A DNA stretch of 64,000 nucleotides from Brumimicrobium sp965659845 (GCA_965659845.1 CBFHXS010000001.1:1-64000), one strand, 5' to 3'; shown: positions 48,968 to 57,976, counted from the first letter of the stretch. The notes: generated by a model not told the origin, from the sequence alone. Program-made: numbers and translations.

Positions 48968-49357
48968 GTGAATTCTTTTTTTTCAATACTGATATTTTCT
49001 CTTACTTGGTTGACTCCTAATGCCGACCCAGAAAACACTTCATATTGGGAAAGTAAAGGACGTGAACTACAGCTTGTCCAAATTATTCATACTCCTGACG
49101 ACCAAGGAAGAGACGTACTACACATCAATATGTTTCTGTCCTCAAGCTGTACAACGGAAATATATTATGCCATGCCTTTAAAAGAAAACGACGTCTATGT
49201 TCTAACTGATACATTTGGCAAGGTTATAGAGTCCCAAATTCATATCTGTGTTAAGAATCAAAAGAAACTAGAGCTTAGAGGTCGAAACTTCAAGAAGATA
49301 TCTAAAGACAAATATTTTTCCGAAATGAAGGTGTTTGAAAAGAGACTAAATAAATAG
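48968..49357 (+). CDS. Small secreted hypothetical protein with GTG start
   Basis: A 129-residue protein not recognised. It opens with a hydrophobic stretch (about 3-17) followed by a polar region, so a signal peptide or membrane anchor is likely. The rest is mixed charged and beta-type, with one pair of Cys (near 55 and 93) that could form a disulfide. The only upstream ATG in the area is out of frame, and GTG at 48968 fits the strong promoter 28 bp before it. It ends 11 bp before the convergent FG-GAP gene. Confidence 0.6.
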   Translation: MNSFFSILIFSLTWLTPNADPENTSYWESKGRELQLVQIIHTPDDQGRDVLHINMFLSSSCTTEIYYAMPLKENDVYVLTDTFGKVIESQIHICVKNQKKLELRGRNFKKISKDKYFSEMKVFEKRLNK

Positions 49358-49368
49358 TTCTATTGGTT

Positions 49369-50982
49369 TTATTTCACTTTTCCCTCTGAATCAACTTTAT
49401 ATATTCTTCCGTGCTTTAGGTTTTTAATTGAGATCCAATTACCATCACCAAAGTTAACCTGAACCTCATTTAAACTCTTCTCATTACCTAAACCAAAATA
49501 TAGTGTTTTCGTTCCTTGTGATGCGTGCCCACTTGCACCATCGACTTCTCGAATACTTCTCTTTCCGTTTTGGAAAAAGACTACCCTTGCGCCAATGGCA
49601 GAGCGGTTAAATGGGTGTTTTCCCTCTAGTTTTATACCTACATAGTTGCCAGCCTCAGAATCATTTTGATACGCCTTTATCTTTTGCTCTCTTCCTGCAA
49701 AAGCAGCCCAAGGCAACTTCACAACAGATGAAATAATATCTAAATCTCCATCATTATCAAAATCAAACACCACCGCGCCTCTATGGGATAAAACATCGCT
49801 CACACCTGACTCAATAGCTTTATCAAAAAACTCTCCTTCCTCATTTACGAATAATTTATTCCCATCACTTATTGCGGCAGGAGGAACTAATGTCGCCACA
49901 TTTCCTTTGGAAATATATAAATCCTGATCTCCATCGAACTCAAGGTCAAAAAATAACCCGCTCCAACTTGTTCCATAGATACTATCATACACAAAAGGTA
50001 TGTCTAGTCTTAATTCCTTAGCGCTTTCAGCAAAGGCAGAGTCTTCATATGTGAATAGATAGTTCCTCCCTATGTTTGTTACGTAGTAATCTAACTGACC
50101 ATTATTATCATAGTCACCCTGACCAATGCCCATACCGTATATCTCTTGATTAAACCCAGTTGTTTTTGAAATATTAGTGAACGACTCGTCTGGATAGTTA
50201 TTTCTATAAACCTTGTTCCCCTCATTGGTCCATTCACCGAAATCATTCAAGAGTATTAGGTCTAAATCATTATCATTGTCAAAATCTGTTAAGCTTACCG
50301 CGAGCCCACACCCTTCATTGTTCACTCCATACTTTTCTGTTTGTTCCACAAAGTGTTTGCCTTCAATGTTGATCAGTAACTTATTTTCGTAACACGTAGG
50401 ATTATAACCGATGGGTTTTCCTTTTTCATCATGCAGTCCACTCATCATTTTCACATAGTTCGCAACATACAGATCTACAAAGCCATCATTATTAATGTCT
50501 CCCCAACAAGCAGCGGCATAGTTCTCAGCAGGTAAGATTGAGTCTAGATATATTGGGTCAAACCTCTCTCCCTTTATATTATGTAATAGAACAGGGGCTT
50601 TTTTATCTCCCTGACCAAAACCGTTTCCAAAGTTTGCTACAAAGAAATCTTCAAAACCGTCGTTATCATAATCCGCTGAAACTGCCCCTTGAATAAAATA
50701 ACCATACAGGGCATCCAGGCCATATTCATCAGTCGCATCGTAAAACACACCCTGATTGTTCACCCATAGCTTAGAATCAAAGACTCCTCCAGATTGGTAT
50801 AGATCTTCCCAACCATCATTGTTAACATCAATGACCATCAAGCCTCCTCCAGCAAGCTGGAAGTCGTTTCCAGGATAAATATAGTTTAGACCTATACTGT
50901 CACTTACTTCAGAAAACAACTTTTGTGAGTTCGCGTAAAAACAACTCAATAATAAAGTAAGAAAGAGTATTATTCTCTGCAT
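49369..50982 (-). CDS. CRTAC1-type FG-GAP protein with ASPIC/UnbV domain
   Basis: A 537-residue exported beta-propeller. Signal peptide to about residue 19 (ANSQ). At least six calcium-binding FG-GAP/VCBS repeats are visible as DVNNDGWEDLY, DYDNDGFEDFF, DINNDGFVDLY, DFDNDNDLDLI, DYDNNGQLDYY and DFDNDGDLDI, spaced about 50-90 residues. The C-terminal part (about 450-530, SAIGARVVFF to YFGLG) is the ASPIC/UnbV domain, as in CRTAC1. The start overlaps the end of the haloperoxidase-type gene by 13 bp, so the two are translated from one mRNA. Such proteins bind Ca2+ and partners in the periplasm or at the surface; the enzyme partner here may be that haloperoxidase-type protein. Confidence 0.88.
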   Translation of the reverse strand: MQRIILFLTLLLSCFYANSQKLFSEVSDSIGLNYIYPGNDFQLAGGGLMVIDVNNDGWEDLYQSGGVFDSKLWVNNQGVFYDATDEYGLDALYGYFIQGAVSADYDNDGFEDFFVANFGNGFGQGDKKAPVLLHNIKGERFDPIYLDSILPAENYAAACWGDINNDGFVDLYVANYVKMMSGLHDEKGKPIGYNPTCYENKLLINIEGKHFVEQTEKYGVNNEGCGLAVSLTDFDNDNDLDLILLNDFGEWTNEGNKVYRNNYPDESFTNISKTTGFNQEIYGMGIGQGDYDNNGQLDYYVTNIGRNYLFTYEDSAFAESAKELRLDIPFVYDSIYGTSWSGLFFDLEFDGDQDLYISKGNVATLVPPAAISDGNKLFVNEEGEFFDKAIESGVSDVLSHRGAVVFDFDNDGDLDIISSVVKLPWAAFAGREQKIKAYQNDSEAGNYVGIKLEGKHPFNRSAIGARVVFFQNGKRSIREVDGASGHASQGTKTLYFGLGNEKSLNEVQVNFGDGNWISIKNLKHGRIYKVDSEGKVK

Positions 50983-52301
50983 TTTAGCACTGTTGAAACA
51001 TATCTACCAATTTTCCTGCCGTAAGACAAACTAATATCAAGGGTTTTTCGAAAATGAATTCCTCCATAAAAACGAGATATTGAAATCTCCTCCGACATTT
51101 CGGTAAATGACTCATAAGTTCTAGGGCTTCCATCAATATCTTTTCTTGGACTGTTTGTGTAATCCGTAAAAGTGATAGTGTCTCCAAATATAGACTTCAT
51201 TATTTCTGAGGCTGCTCCACTTTGGAATGAATGACCTGATGGAAACTCGGGAAAAGGAGGGCTTGCTAACCTAGAGTTAAAATTTGGATCAATGTAGCGT
51301 TGAATATATGTGATTGGGCGGATGAAATTAAACTTATACTTCAATCCAAAAGAAGAAATAAAAGCTTCATTCACAGCCACGCCAAGTTTCACGTATAACT
51401 CTAGTGCTTTATCCAAAGTAATATTTTGTTGAGTCGCAACGTGCTGAGCAATTGTAAAAAAATGGCCAGAAGGAGTTCCCGAGTATCCTGCTGCATCGTT
51501 CCAATACTCTGCAATGATCTCGTATTCTGTATCCTCCTTTTTACTGTTCTCTAGTACGCTCAATGCTTCATTGTACATCTCTGTTTCTGGAACAGTGTCA
51601 AAAGGAAATATCTCAAGGTCAGCCGCAACATTTTGGCTGCCAACCAGCATTGGTCGGTTAGCACCCCAAAAAGGAACTTGTGCAGTTAAATATCCAGGAA
51701 ATGTTCTTGACCAGCAAGAGATACACGTCTCAGGCTCGAAGTCTGGTGGGTAATTACGCTCAAACCCGTCATCCGCACCATCTTTTTTTGACCAAGCAAT
51801 AATCGCTTCGGCCATAGTCTTTGCATATTTTTTTGATCTTTCTATACTTCTTTTCTTTTCATGCGCTGAAAACTCAAGGTATATTGAGTCATGCAATGCT
51901 GACAAGTGTTTCTTATTCGAAGGAGGCATCGCTCGATAGAAATAACTCAATAACTGGTAATTCGTTTCGTTCGCAACAATCATCCAGTTGATTTTTCTTG
52001 CCTTAATCTCAGGACGAACGTATTCATTCAGTTGACCCTCTAGTGTTTGCAGTTCATCAATTTGATCGACCATGGACTCGTACATGCCAACAGTAATGTA
52101 GCCGTACGCCCTTCCACTTATTGCCGCAGTAAAACCCACTGTATTCTGTGTTAGAAAAAAGGCTTCTTTTAGATATGCATGTTCAATTGACAGACAGTTC
52201 TCTCTTATTTTTCCTTCATCAGAAATGTTTGTCAACCCAAAAGAGTTGATGCATAATAACATACTGATTAGAAGTATAAAACATCTTGATTTTGATAACA
52301 T
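50970..52301 (-). CDS. Secreted vanadium-dependent haloperoxidase-type (PAP2) protein
   Basis: A 443-residue protein of the vanadium haloperoxidase/PAP2 superfamily. Signal peptide from Met at 52301 (MLSKSRCFILLISMLLCINSFG). All vanadate- or phosphate-binding residues are readable: Lys321-x6-Arg328-Pro (KYKFNFIRP), Ser355-Gly356-His357 (EFPSGHSFQ), and Arg410-x5-His416 (SRFYGGIHF), matching K353, R360, S402-H404, R490 and H496 of fungal chloroperoxidase. The spacing and full length favour haloperoxidase-type folds over short PAP2 phosphatases, but phosphatase activity remains possible. Its 3' end overlaps the CRTAC1-type gene; the divergent neighbour is another FG-GAP protein. Longest start (52331) leaves almost no room for a promoter. 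Confidence 0.85.
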   Translation of the reverse strand: MLSKSRCFILLISMLLCINSFGLTNISDEGKIRENCLSIEHAYLKEAFFLTQNTVGFTAAISGRAYGYITVGMYESMVDQIDELQTLEGQLNEYVRPEIKARKINWMIVANETNYQLLSYFYRAMPPSNKKHLSALHDSIYLEFSAHEKKRSIERSKKYAKTMAEAIIAWSKKDGADDGFERNYPPDFEPETCISCWSRTFPGYLTAQVPFWGANRPMLVGSQNVAADLEIFPFDTVPETEMYNEALSVLENSKKEDTEYEIIAEYWNDAAGYSGTPSGHFFTIAQHVATQQNITLDKALELYVKLGVAVNEAFISSFGLKYKFNFIRPITYIQRYIDPNFNSRLASPPFPEFPSGHSFQSGAASEIMKSIFGDTITFTDYTNSPRKDIDGSPRTYESFTEMSEEISISRFYGGIHFRKTLDISLSYGRKIGRYVSTVLKCRE

Positions 52302-52343
52302 AGTTGTAAAGATATTTCTTTTCTCTTGCAATTCAATTTTTTC

Positions 52344-52351
52344 TACTTTTG
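52344..52351 (+). promoter_or_regulatory. Bacteroidota -7 box for the divergent FG-GAP gene
   Basis: TACTTTTG, an exact TAnnTTTG match. The nearest in-frame ATGs are at 52355 and 52358, only 3-6 bp downstream, so the mRNA may be leaderless. A TTG at 52326-52328 is a weak -33 candidate. Confidence 0.4.
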
Positions 52352-52354
52352 TTT

Positions 52355-53797
52355 ATGATGTATAGGATTCTGTTTCTTTCGATAATACTCTTCGTTTCAA
52401 TCAGTGCTAATAGTCAAAACAGACTATGGAAAACAGTTGTGGATAGCGCAAGTCTTTTCTCCTCTCCACGTTTAGTTGATCTAAATAAAGATGGTAATTT
52501 AGATATTGTTATTGGTGGAGGAGTAGAAAATAGTCCAAGTAAAAATGGTGTTATTGCTATTGATGGCAATACCGGCCGAATACTTTGGACCGTAGAATCA
52601 CCAAGTCAAATTTATACAAGTGCATTATTTCAGGACATCTCTGGTGATGGTGTAAAAGATGTTTTCATCGGAGGTAGGGCAGCCAACTACTTTGCTATAA
52701 ACGGTGCAACAGGAGAAGTTATTTGGAGGTTTTTCGAAGGCTCACAATCTGAATCAAGAAATGCGGGATTTCTGAATTTTTTCGGAACCCAATTCGTAGA
52801 CGACCTAGACAAAGATGGTTTTAATGACCTTCTGCTTACCAATGGTGGTGATTACTTAGCGAAAAAGGGAGAAAATGATAGACCTACTGCTCGTCTAATG
52901 GTGATTAGTTCAGCAACAGGGAAAATAATCCAAAGCGCAAGAATGCCCGATGGTAAAGAGTCTTATTATGCACCTCATCTAATCACAATACAAGGAGAGG
53001 ACTATGTTGTTTTTGGGACGGGTGGAGAAACCATTGGTGGATCATTATTCATAGCTCCTTACGATAAGTTTGCAAAAAAAGGGAAGCTCAAAAAAGCTAA
53101 AATTCTTTTCTCTGACTCAGTCAAAGGGTTTATTTTGAATAGTGTTACGACAGACCTCAATAACGACGATGAAGTAGACATTATAACTGCAAGTATGAAT
53201 GGGAATGTCTCCGCGGTAGATGGTGTTTCAGGTAAGAAAATATGGTCACGCTCTTTTCCAGGAAAGGAGTGCTATGTAACCCCTTCTTTAGGACAGTTCA
53301 ATGACGACCAAACCCCGGATGTATTTACTATTATTGCCACTGGAACATTTCCTCAATACAGCGCCTTCGAACTATTGATCCTAGACGGAAAGACCGGAGA
53401 AATTATCCTTCAGGAAAAACGCGGGTTTAATCAATTTTCACCCGCAGTTATTGCCAACGTGGATGAAGACCCCTTGGATGAGATTATTTACCTAGAGAAT
53501 GAAATTGTTCACATCGAAGACTTTATAGTTGAAAATAAGATCTGTGTCTATGATGTAGCTGAGAAGAAGGCTTCTTTTATTGGTCGTCCTAGGTTAGGAA
53601 TGGCTATGGCATCAGCACCAATGATTGCTGATATTAATAATAACGGCACGTTAGAGATTGTAGTAGGAGTCTCCACACTTCCAAAAGAACAAGGCGAGCT
53701 TCCGCAAGGAATCATTGAATGTATTATTCTACCTAAAGGAATAAAATCAATAATTTGGCCTGGATATCTGGGGCCAAATGAAAATGGCGGACTTTAA
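52355..53797 (+). CDS. FG-GAP/PQQ-like beta-propeller protein
   Basis: A 480-residue exported protein: signal peptide to about residue 21 (ANSQ), then repeating calcium-binding motifs DLNKDGNLDIVIGGG, DISGDGVKDVFIGG, DLDKDGFNDLLL, DLNNDDEVDIITA and DINNNGTLEIVVG, alternating with PQQ-like strands (ALDxxTGxxxW-type, for example IDGNTGRILWTV and INGATGEVIWRF). The mix suggests an 8-bladed PQQ/FG-GAP-like propeller; the canonical PQQ enzyme active residues are not evident, so it is probably a binding protein. It is divergent from the haloperoxidase-type gene, sharing a ~50-bp promoter region, so co-regulation is likely. Confidence 0.8.
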   Translation: MMYRILFLSIILFVSISANSQNRLWKTVVDSASLFSSPRLVDLNKDGNLDIVIGGGVENSPSKNGVIAIDGNTGRILWTVESPSQIYTSALFQDISGDGVKDVFIGGRAANYFAINGATGEVIWRFFEGSQSESRNAGFLNFFGTQFVDDLDKDGFNDLLLTNGGDYLAKKGENDRPTARLMVISSATGKIIQSARMPDGKESYYAPHLITIQGEDYVVFGTGGETIGGSLFIAPYDKFAKKGKLKKAKILFSDSVKGFILNSVTTDLNNDDEVDIITASMNGNVSAVDGVSGKKIWSRSFPGKECYVTPSLGQFNDDQTPDVFTIIATGTFPQYSAFELLILDGKTGEIILQEKRGFNQFSPAVIANVDEDPLDEIIYLENEIVHIEDFIVENKICVYDVAEKKASFIGRPRLGMAMASAPMIADINNNGTLEIVVGVSTLPKEQGELPQGIIECIILPKGIKSIIWPGYLGPNENGGL

Positions 53798-53826
53798 TGT
53801 TCACTAAGTATTAACCGATAATTAAT

Positions 53827-54561
53827 ATGTATAAAGTAAATAACCATAATTGTGGTACATGCAAGGGACAAGTTGAACCAGGAAGGTACTGTCCAGAGTG
53901 TGGGTTACATAATACAGGAAATAGCACTAGTTTTTGGGACTTCATGCGTGAAGGTATTGAGCAAGTTATTTCTCTTGAGAACGGTTTTATCCTTGGATTT
54001 AAGAAGTCTTTGGTTGCACCAAGGTCTCTTGTATTAGATTATTATAAAGGCTACCGTAATCAAAGCCCTTCACCCGGTAAAATGGTGCTTTATACCTTTC
54101 TTTCTCTAGGTATTCTTTATTTGATCTTTGGAAAGCTTGGTGTTCTGGACGTCACCATTTATGGAGAACAAGAGGATGATTTTAGTGCGTTAAAAGTATT
54201 CATGATCATACTTATACCATTTATGATATTATCCTCTAAGTTCCTTTATTGGAGGCGCTACAAAGGGTTGGTTATTCACATGGTCAGCATAGCATTTCTA
54301 CTTTTACCGCGTTTCATCATACTCGTTGTAGTTTTTTCCATTATTAGCTTTTTGATAGACGAACCTGCTCTTTTTTTGATTTTTGCACTTCTTGCCACCG
54401 TTATTTGGTTCTTCTATACTAACACAATCGTTTTAAAGGTTGAGGGGGTATTAAAAAGAACACTTTTTACCTTGGCACAATTAGGCATATTTATTGGTCT
54501 CATAATTTTTACAATTATCATTTTGGTAATTTCCTCAATGGCAGAGGTTAATATTGGATAA
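53827..54561 (+). CDS. DUF3667 family membrane protein with zinc ribbon
   Basis: A 244-residue protein: a cytoplasmic N-terminal four-Cys zinc ribbon (Cys9, Cys12, Cys22, Cys25; CGTCKG and YCPECG), a conserved amphipathic segment (FWDFMREGIEQVISLENGF, about 37-55), then about five membrane spans (starting near 86). This is the DUF3667 layout of Bacteroidota, of unknown function. It lies 29 bp downstream of the FG-GAP gene in the same direction and may be co-transcribed. It is convergent with the CocE-type gene, 7 bp away. Confidence 0.82.
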   Translation: MYKVNNHNCGTCKGQVEPGRYCPECGLHNTGNSTSFWDFMREGIEQVISLENGFILGFKKSLVAPRSLVLDYYKGYRNQSPSPGKMVLYTFLSLGILYLIFGKLGVLDVTIYGEQEDDFSALKVFMIILIPFMILSSKFLYWRRYKGLVIHMVSIAFLLLPRFIILVVVFSIISFLIDEPALFLIFALLATVIWFFYTNTIVLKVEGVLKRTLFTLAQLGIFIGLIIFTIIILVISSMAEVNIG

Positions 54562-54568
54562 CCTAATA

Positions 54569-56419
54569 CTATTTAACAATCGGCAATACAATCCGACTGC
54601 TTCCAAACACGGAGTGATTTGCTCTTTCAAAATCTTCGTATTCTGCCTCGTAAATACTCTCTACCCATTTTTGAGGGTTAATATCAAACAATGGAAACAT
54701 AGAGCTTTGAACCTGGATCATTATGCGGTGTCCTGGCTTGAATGTATGCTGAACGTCAAGAAGAGGGACATTTACTAATGTTTTCTCATTTTTCTCAAAT
54801 GCTTTTCCTTCTTCGAAGGTCTCACGATATCTTCCACGGATATATCCCAAACGCACAAGCTTCTGATAACCATTCATTTTCACCCCCTCAGCATCTGTTT
54901 CTTGCGGAACTCTGTCCATTGGGAGAACATCTATAATTTTTACATACAGGTCGGCATCTTCATGGTCGGTTGCAAAGTCAATAAGCGCCTGGATTTTTCC
55001 TGAAACCTTCATTTCTTCTGTTAAAACTCTAGAGGTAAATGTCAGAACATCAGGACGTTTGGACGCAAAACGCTGATCATCATTCATGTAATGTTTAGGT
55101 GCCATTCTGTGAAAGTTGTTTCCTTCAATGAATGGAACCGGGCTATTTGGGTCTGATACGAAGCTTAGCATCCCTTCATGCTTGTCCTGCATTAGAGTCC
55201 GGTCTGCACCTAAATAGAAGGTTATGCTATCCTTAGCTCTTTCAAATGGATTCGAGTTAAACTCTTCCCATTCGTGCGTACCCATATCCCATACGCGAGC
55301 TTCAAAACTTGGAGCAGTTCCTCTTTCTTTTAAGTGAAACTCGAAATAAGGAAACTCTATTTCTCTTTGAAACCGCTCTGATACACTATCACCATAGAAA
55401 ATATTCCCCATAGTATATTGACCTTCTCTTCTTTTGTTGTGACCGTGAGACCATGGACCTATAACAACTTGAGGCTTGATCTGTGGAGCAACTTTCTTTA
55501 ATTTTTGATACGAATTCAAAATGCCATAGAGGTTTTGCTCATCATTCCATCCACCAACTACCATTACATGACACTTTGCACTATCCAAATAACTGATCCA
55601 GTCTCTTTTTTGTCTAAACTCGTCATAGTCTGGGTGGGCTTTCATCTGCTGCCAAAAGATATTCTCCGGATGTAGCATTTGCTCCATTGTCTTTACTGCT
55701 CTCTGCGACCTAAAAAACTCATAATAATCTTCCGTCAACTCGTTTTTAGGGTCAACAATATAGGGTGCTTCAAATTTAACAGTATGCCCAACCTTTGAGG
55801 GGTTAGGCATCGCTACTCCGAAATAGTCCAATACGGGTAAATAGTTTAAGGCAAATAACCCGTACCTATTAAAATCTTCAAAATAGAAGTTTGTTACAGG
55901 AGCCATAGGCATTACTGCTTTTAAGTTTGGGTGACCTGAAGTACTCGCCAATAACGCTGTATGTCCCAAGTACGAATTTCCATACTGACCGATATTTCCA
56001 TTGAATTTCTTTAGGTTTTTCGTTAACCACTCATAGGTGTCATAAGAATCAGTAACCTCATCCGTTTTCTCTTTGTCAAAGAATGAATAGGGCGGTTTTG
56101 TGTTTTCAAAAGTTCCCTCGCTCATGTATCGACCGCGCATGTCTTGGAAGACAAAAATATATCCTGATTCTACAAGGTGTGGGTTATGTGAAATAGATTT
56201 CATCAACTCTTCTCCGTACGGTGCACAACTGTATGGTGTTCGCTTGATAATTACAGGTAGATCTTCTTTGATTTTTTTAGGCTGATAAATGGAAGTAAAG
56301 AGCTTTACACCATCACGCATTTCTATGTATACTTCTTTCTTCACGTAATCATCCTGGCTATATTGAGCGCCAAGCATAAAACAAAGGAGAAGAGTCAATA
56401 ATGTAAGAGCAACCTTCAT
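54569..56419 (-). CDS. CocE/NonD family serine hydrolase, exported
   Basis: A 616-residue alpha/beta hydrolase of the X-Pro dipeptidyl-peptidase/cocaine-esterase (S15) type. Signal peptide to about 18 (MLGAQ). The N-terminal hydrolase domain (about 25-340) has the oxyanion-side RTPYSC near 60, nucleophile elbow GQYGNSYLG near 142 (Ser in GNSYLG), and catalytic His candidate in IGPWSHGHN near 316. The C-terminal ~260 residues form the jelly-roll cap typical of the family (FTSRVLTEEMKVSGKIQ). Substrates are esters, amides or Xaa-Pro peptides; not resolvable by reading. It stands alone as a unit, divergent from the barrel gene at 56567. Confidence 0.9.
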   Translation of the reverse strand: MKVALTLLTLLLCFMLGAQYSQDDYVKKEVYIEMRDGVKLFTSIYQPKKIKEDLPVIIKRTPYSCAPYGEELMKSISHNPHLVESGYIFVFQDMRGRYMSEGTFENTKPPYSFFDKEKTDEVTDSYDTYEWLTKNLKKFNGNIGQYGNSYLGHTALLASTSGHPNLKAVMPMAPVTNFYFEDFNRYGLFALNYLPVLDYFGVAMPNPSKVGHTVKFEAPYIVDPKNELTEDYYEFFRSQRAVKTMEQMLHPENIFWQQMKAHPDYDEFRQKRDWISYLDSAKCHVMVVGGWNDEQNLYGILNSYQKLKKVAPQIKPQVVIGPWSHGHNKRREGQYTMGNIFYGDSVSERFQREIEFPYFEFHLKERGTAPSFEARVWDMGTHEWEEFNSNPFERAKDSITFYLGADRTLMQDKHEGMLSFVSDPNSPVPFIEGNNFHRMAPKHYMNDDQRFASKRPDVLTFTSRVLTEEMKVSGKIQALIDFATDHEDADLYVKIIDVLPMDRVPQETDAEGVKMNGYQKLVRLGYIRGRYRETFEEGKAFEKNEKTLVNVPLLDVQHTFKPGHRIMIQVQSSMFPLFDINPQKWVESIYEAEYEDFERANHSVFGSSRIVLPIVK

Positions 56420-56566
56420 AATACAGCTTTATTTGAAGTGTGAATATAAGCATCTTTGATGTTTTGACTAACGTGTCTTCGACATTGACTTTACCTCAAA
56501 AACATATAACATACTGATGTCTACTATTGTAAATGGCTTATATTCGTACTATAAAATGCGTTTTTA

Positions 56567-57055
56567 ATGAGAATTCTTACGGTAATTTCAGCCTTTATTA
56601 TTTTCTCCTCTCTTTATTCTCAAGAAGATAAGGAGCGATCGATTTACTTCGAGGCCGGAGGAAGTGGAGGACTTGGGTCAATAAATTATGAAGCCTCAAT
56701 CTTAAAAAGCTTGTCTACAGAAACTATGAACTACACATGGCGTGCTGGACTTAGTTTTGCTCCCATAGACAAAAACAACGGTACGGGAATCGTTTTTCCA
56801 ATAATGATCAACAGTTTAATTGGCGCTTCTAATCACAGGTTGGAAATTGGAGTTGGACAAGGGTTTACCGTTACGACAAGAGGAAGTTTCTTTACTATGA
56901 CAACCGCTGTGATTGGGTATCGCTTTGACGCAAAGAACAGCCCTCTTTTCTTTCGTGCAACGTATACTCCCTTGATATCGTACTTGATAGACTTTCAAGT
57001 TCAACAATGGGGAGGCCTGAGTATAGGCTACACTATTAAATCCAAAGGCAAATGA
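56567..57055 (+). CDS. Small outer-membrane barrel-like protein
   Basis: A 162-residue exported protein with a signal peptide to about 18 (SLYSQ) and an amphipathic strand pattern (Gly-rich FEAGGSGGLGSINYEAS, then repeated aromatic strands) ending LSIGYTIKSKGK, compatible with an 8-stranded outer-membrane barrel. Not recognised further. Its last 4 bp (ATGA) overlap the start of the next gene, so the two are translationally coupled. Confidence 0.7.
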   Translation: MRILTVISAFIIFSSLYSQEDKERSIYFEAGGSGGLGSINYEASILKSLSTETMNYTWRAGLSFAPIDKNNGTGIVFPIMINSLIGASNHRLEIGVGQGFTVTTRGSFFTMTTAVIGYRFDAKNSPLFFRATYTPLISYLIDFQVQQWGGLSIGYTIKSKGK

Positions 57056-57813
57056 GAACAGTGTTAAAAATAGCCTTTGTTTTTCTGCTTTTTACTTGTG
57101 ACAAGAAGAAGGTTTTTGATGGTATAGATTTTTACCAAGACGGCTTTGAAACCTACTCTTCATACGATAACCTACTCATTGACGATGATATCAACTGGTC
57201 CTTTAATCAAATTACACGAGACGCTAATAACATTAGTCTGGTTGATGATTTTTCTCACTCTGGAAATTATTCATTGCGTTTTTATGCGGAACCATCATCA
57301 GATGAAGGTGCTTCTAAAGCAAGTATTGCTAAACAAAACTTTGCCTTTTGGGAGGGTGAAACGGTGCGCTTATCTGCATGGTATTACATTGAAGGAGAGC
57401 AAGGTCTTCAGTGGTTATTCATTATGGATTTAGAAGAACGCACCCCTATTGGTGCGGGTCCAGGTATGCGATTAGCAATTGTAGATGATCAGCTGCTTGT
57501 AGAACACAAGTATAATGAACCCAACATAACACAACCCGAAGGAAGCGGTATCGCTTTCCCTCGAGATGAATGGGTACATGTTGAATGGGAAGTTTCATTA
57601 TCGCAAAAAGATAACGGATCTGTGCGTGTATGGCAAAACGGTCAACTCATTATTTCTAGAGATAATCATCGCACTTTGCCAAGTGACTTTCTCTATTTTC
57701 AACAGGGTACAAAAGGCCAATATTCCAGTTGTGAAATTGGAATAACCGCTAATTCATCAGAAAACCCTTGTACTTTATGGGTTGATGATGTACGGTTCGA
57801 AAAGGTTGATTAA
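57052..57813 (+). CDS. Lipoprotein with jelly-roll (heparin-lyase-like) domain
   Basis: A 253-residue lipoprotein (lipobox LFTC, Cys16). The ~220-residue mature part is a concanavalin-like beta jelly roll: SHSGNYSLRFYAEPS near 65, EGETVRLSAWYYI near 99, WVHVEWEVSLSQKDNGSVRVWQNGQLI near 180. The pattern is close to polysaccharide-lyase/heparin-lyase I-like proteins, but I cannot confirm catalytic residues, so it may only bind glycans. It is translationally coupled to the preceding barrel gene (4-bp overlap). No SusC/SusD pair or other carbohydrate gene adjoins. Confidence 0.72.
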   Translation: MRTVLKIAFVFLLFTCDKKKVFDGIDFYQDGFETYSSYDNLLIDDDINWSFNQITRDANNISLVDDFSHSGNYSLRFYAEPSSDEGASKASIAKQNFAFWEGETVRLSAWYYIEGEQGLQWLFIMDLEERTPIGAGPGMRLAIVDDQLLVEHKYNEPNITQPEGSGIAFPRDEWVHVEWEVSLSQKDNGSVRVWQNGQLIISRDNHRTLPSDFLYFQQGTKGQYSSCEIGITANSSENPCTLWVDDVRFEKVD

Positions 57814-57917
57814 TATCGCTTATTCCTGAAGTATCTGTTTTCATTCTTTTGAGAAATAAAACATTTCATTTTTCTTACCTTATAGTTTTTTTCTATTAAA
57901 ACATAGAATAAATTGTT

Positions 57918-57935
57918 AAACCAAATAGTTGGTTT
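57918..57935. repeat. Palindrome upstream of katG (possible operator)
   Basis: AAACCAA (57918-57924) is a perfect inverted copy of TTGGTTT (57929-57935), separated by ATAG. It ends 4 bp before the katG -7 box, a typical operator position. It matches neither the full OxyR nor the PerR consensus. Confidence 0.5.
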
Positions 57936-57939
57936 GGTG

Positions 57940-57947
57940 TAAATTTG
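57940..57947 (+). promoter_or_regulatory. Bacteroidota -7 box for katG
   Basis: TAAATTTG, an exact TAnnTTTG match 29 bp before the ATG at 57977. An ATTG at 57912-57915 is a distant -33 candidate (24-bp spacing). Confidence 0.55.
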
Positions 57948-57976
57948 TATTCATGAATATTAAACTCTAAATACAG

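Noticed and set aside
50970..52301. Haloperoxidase-type protein as a simple PAP2 acid phosphatase.
   Set aside because: Not excluded, but the spacing of all three motifs and the full-length secreted form fit the haloperoxidase type better; kept as the alternative.
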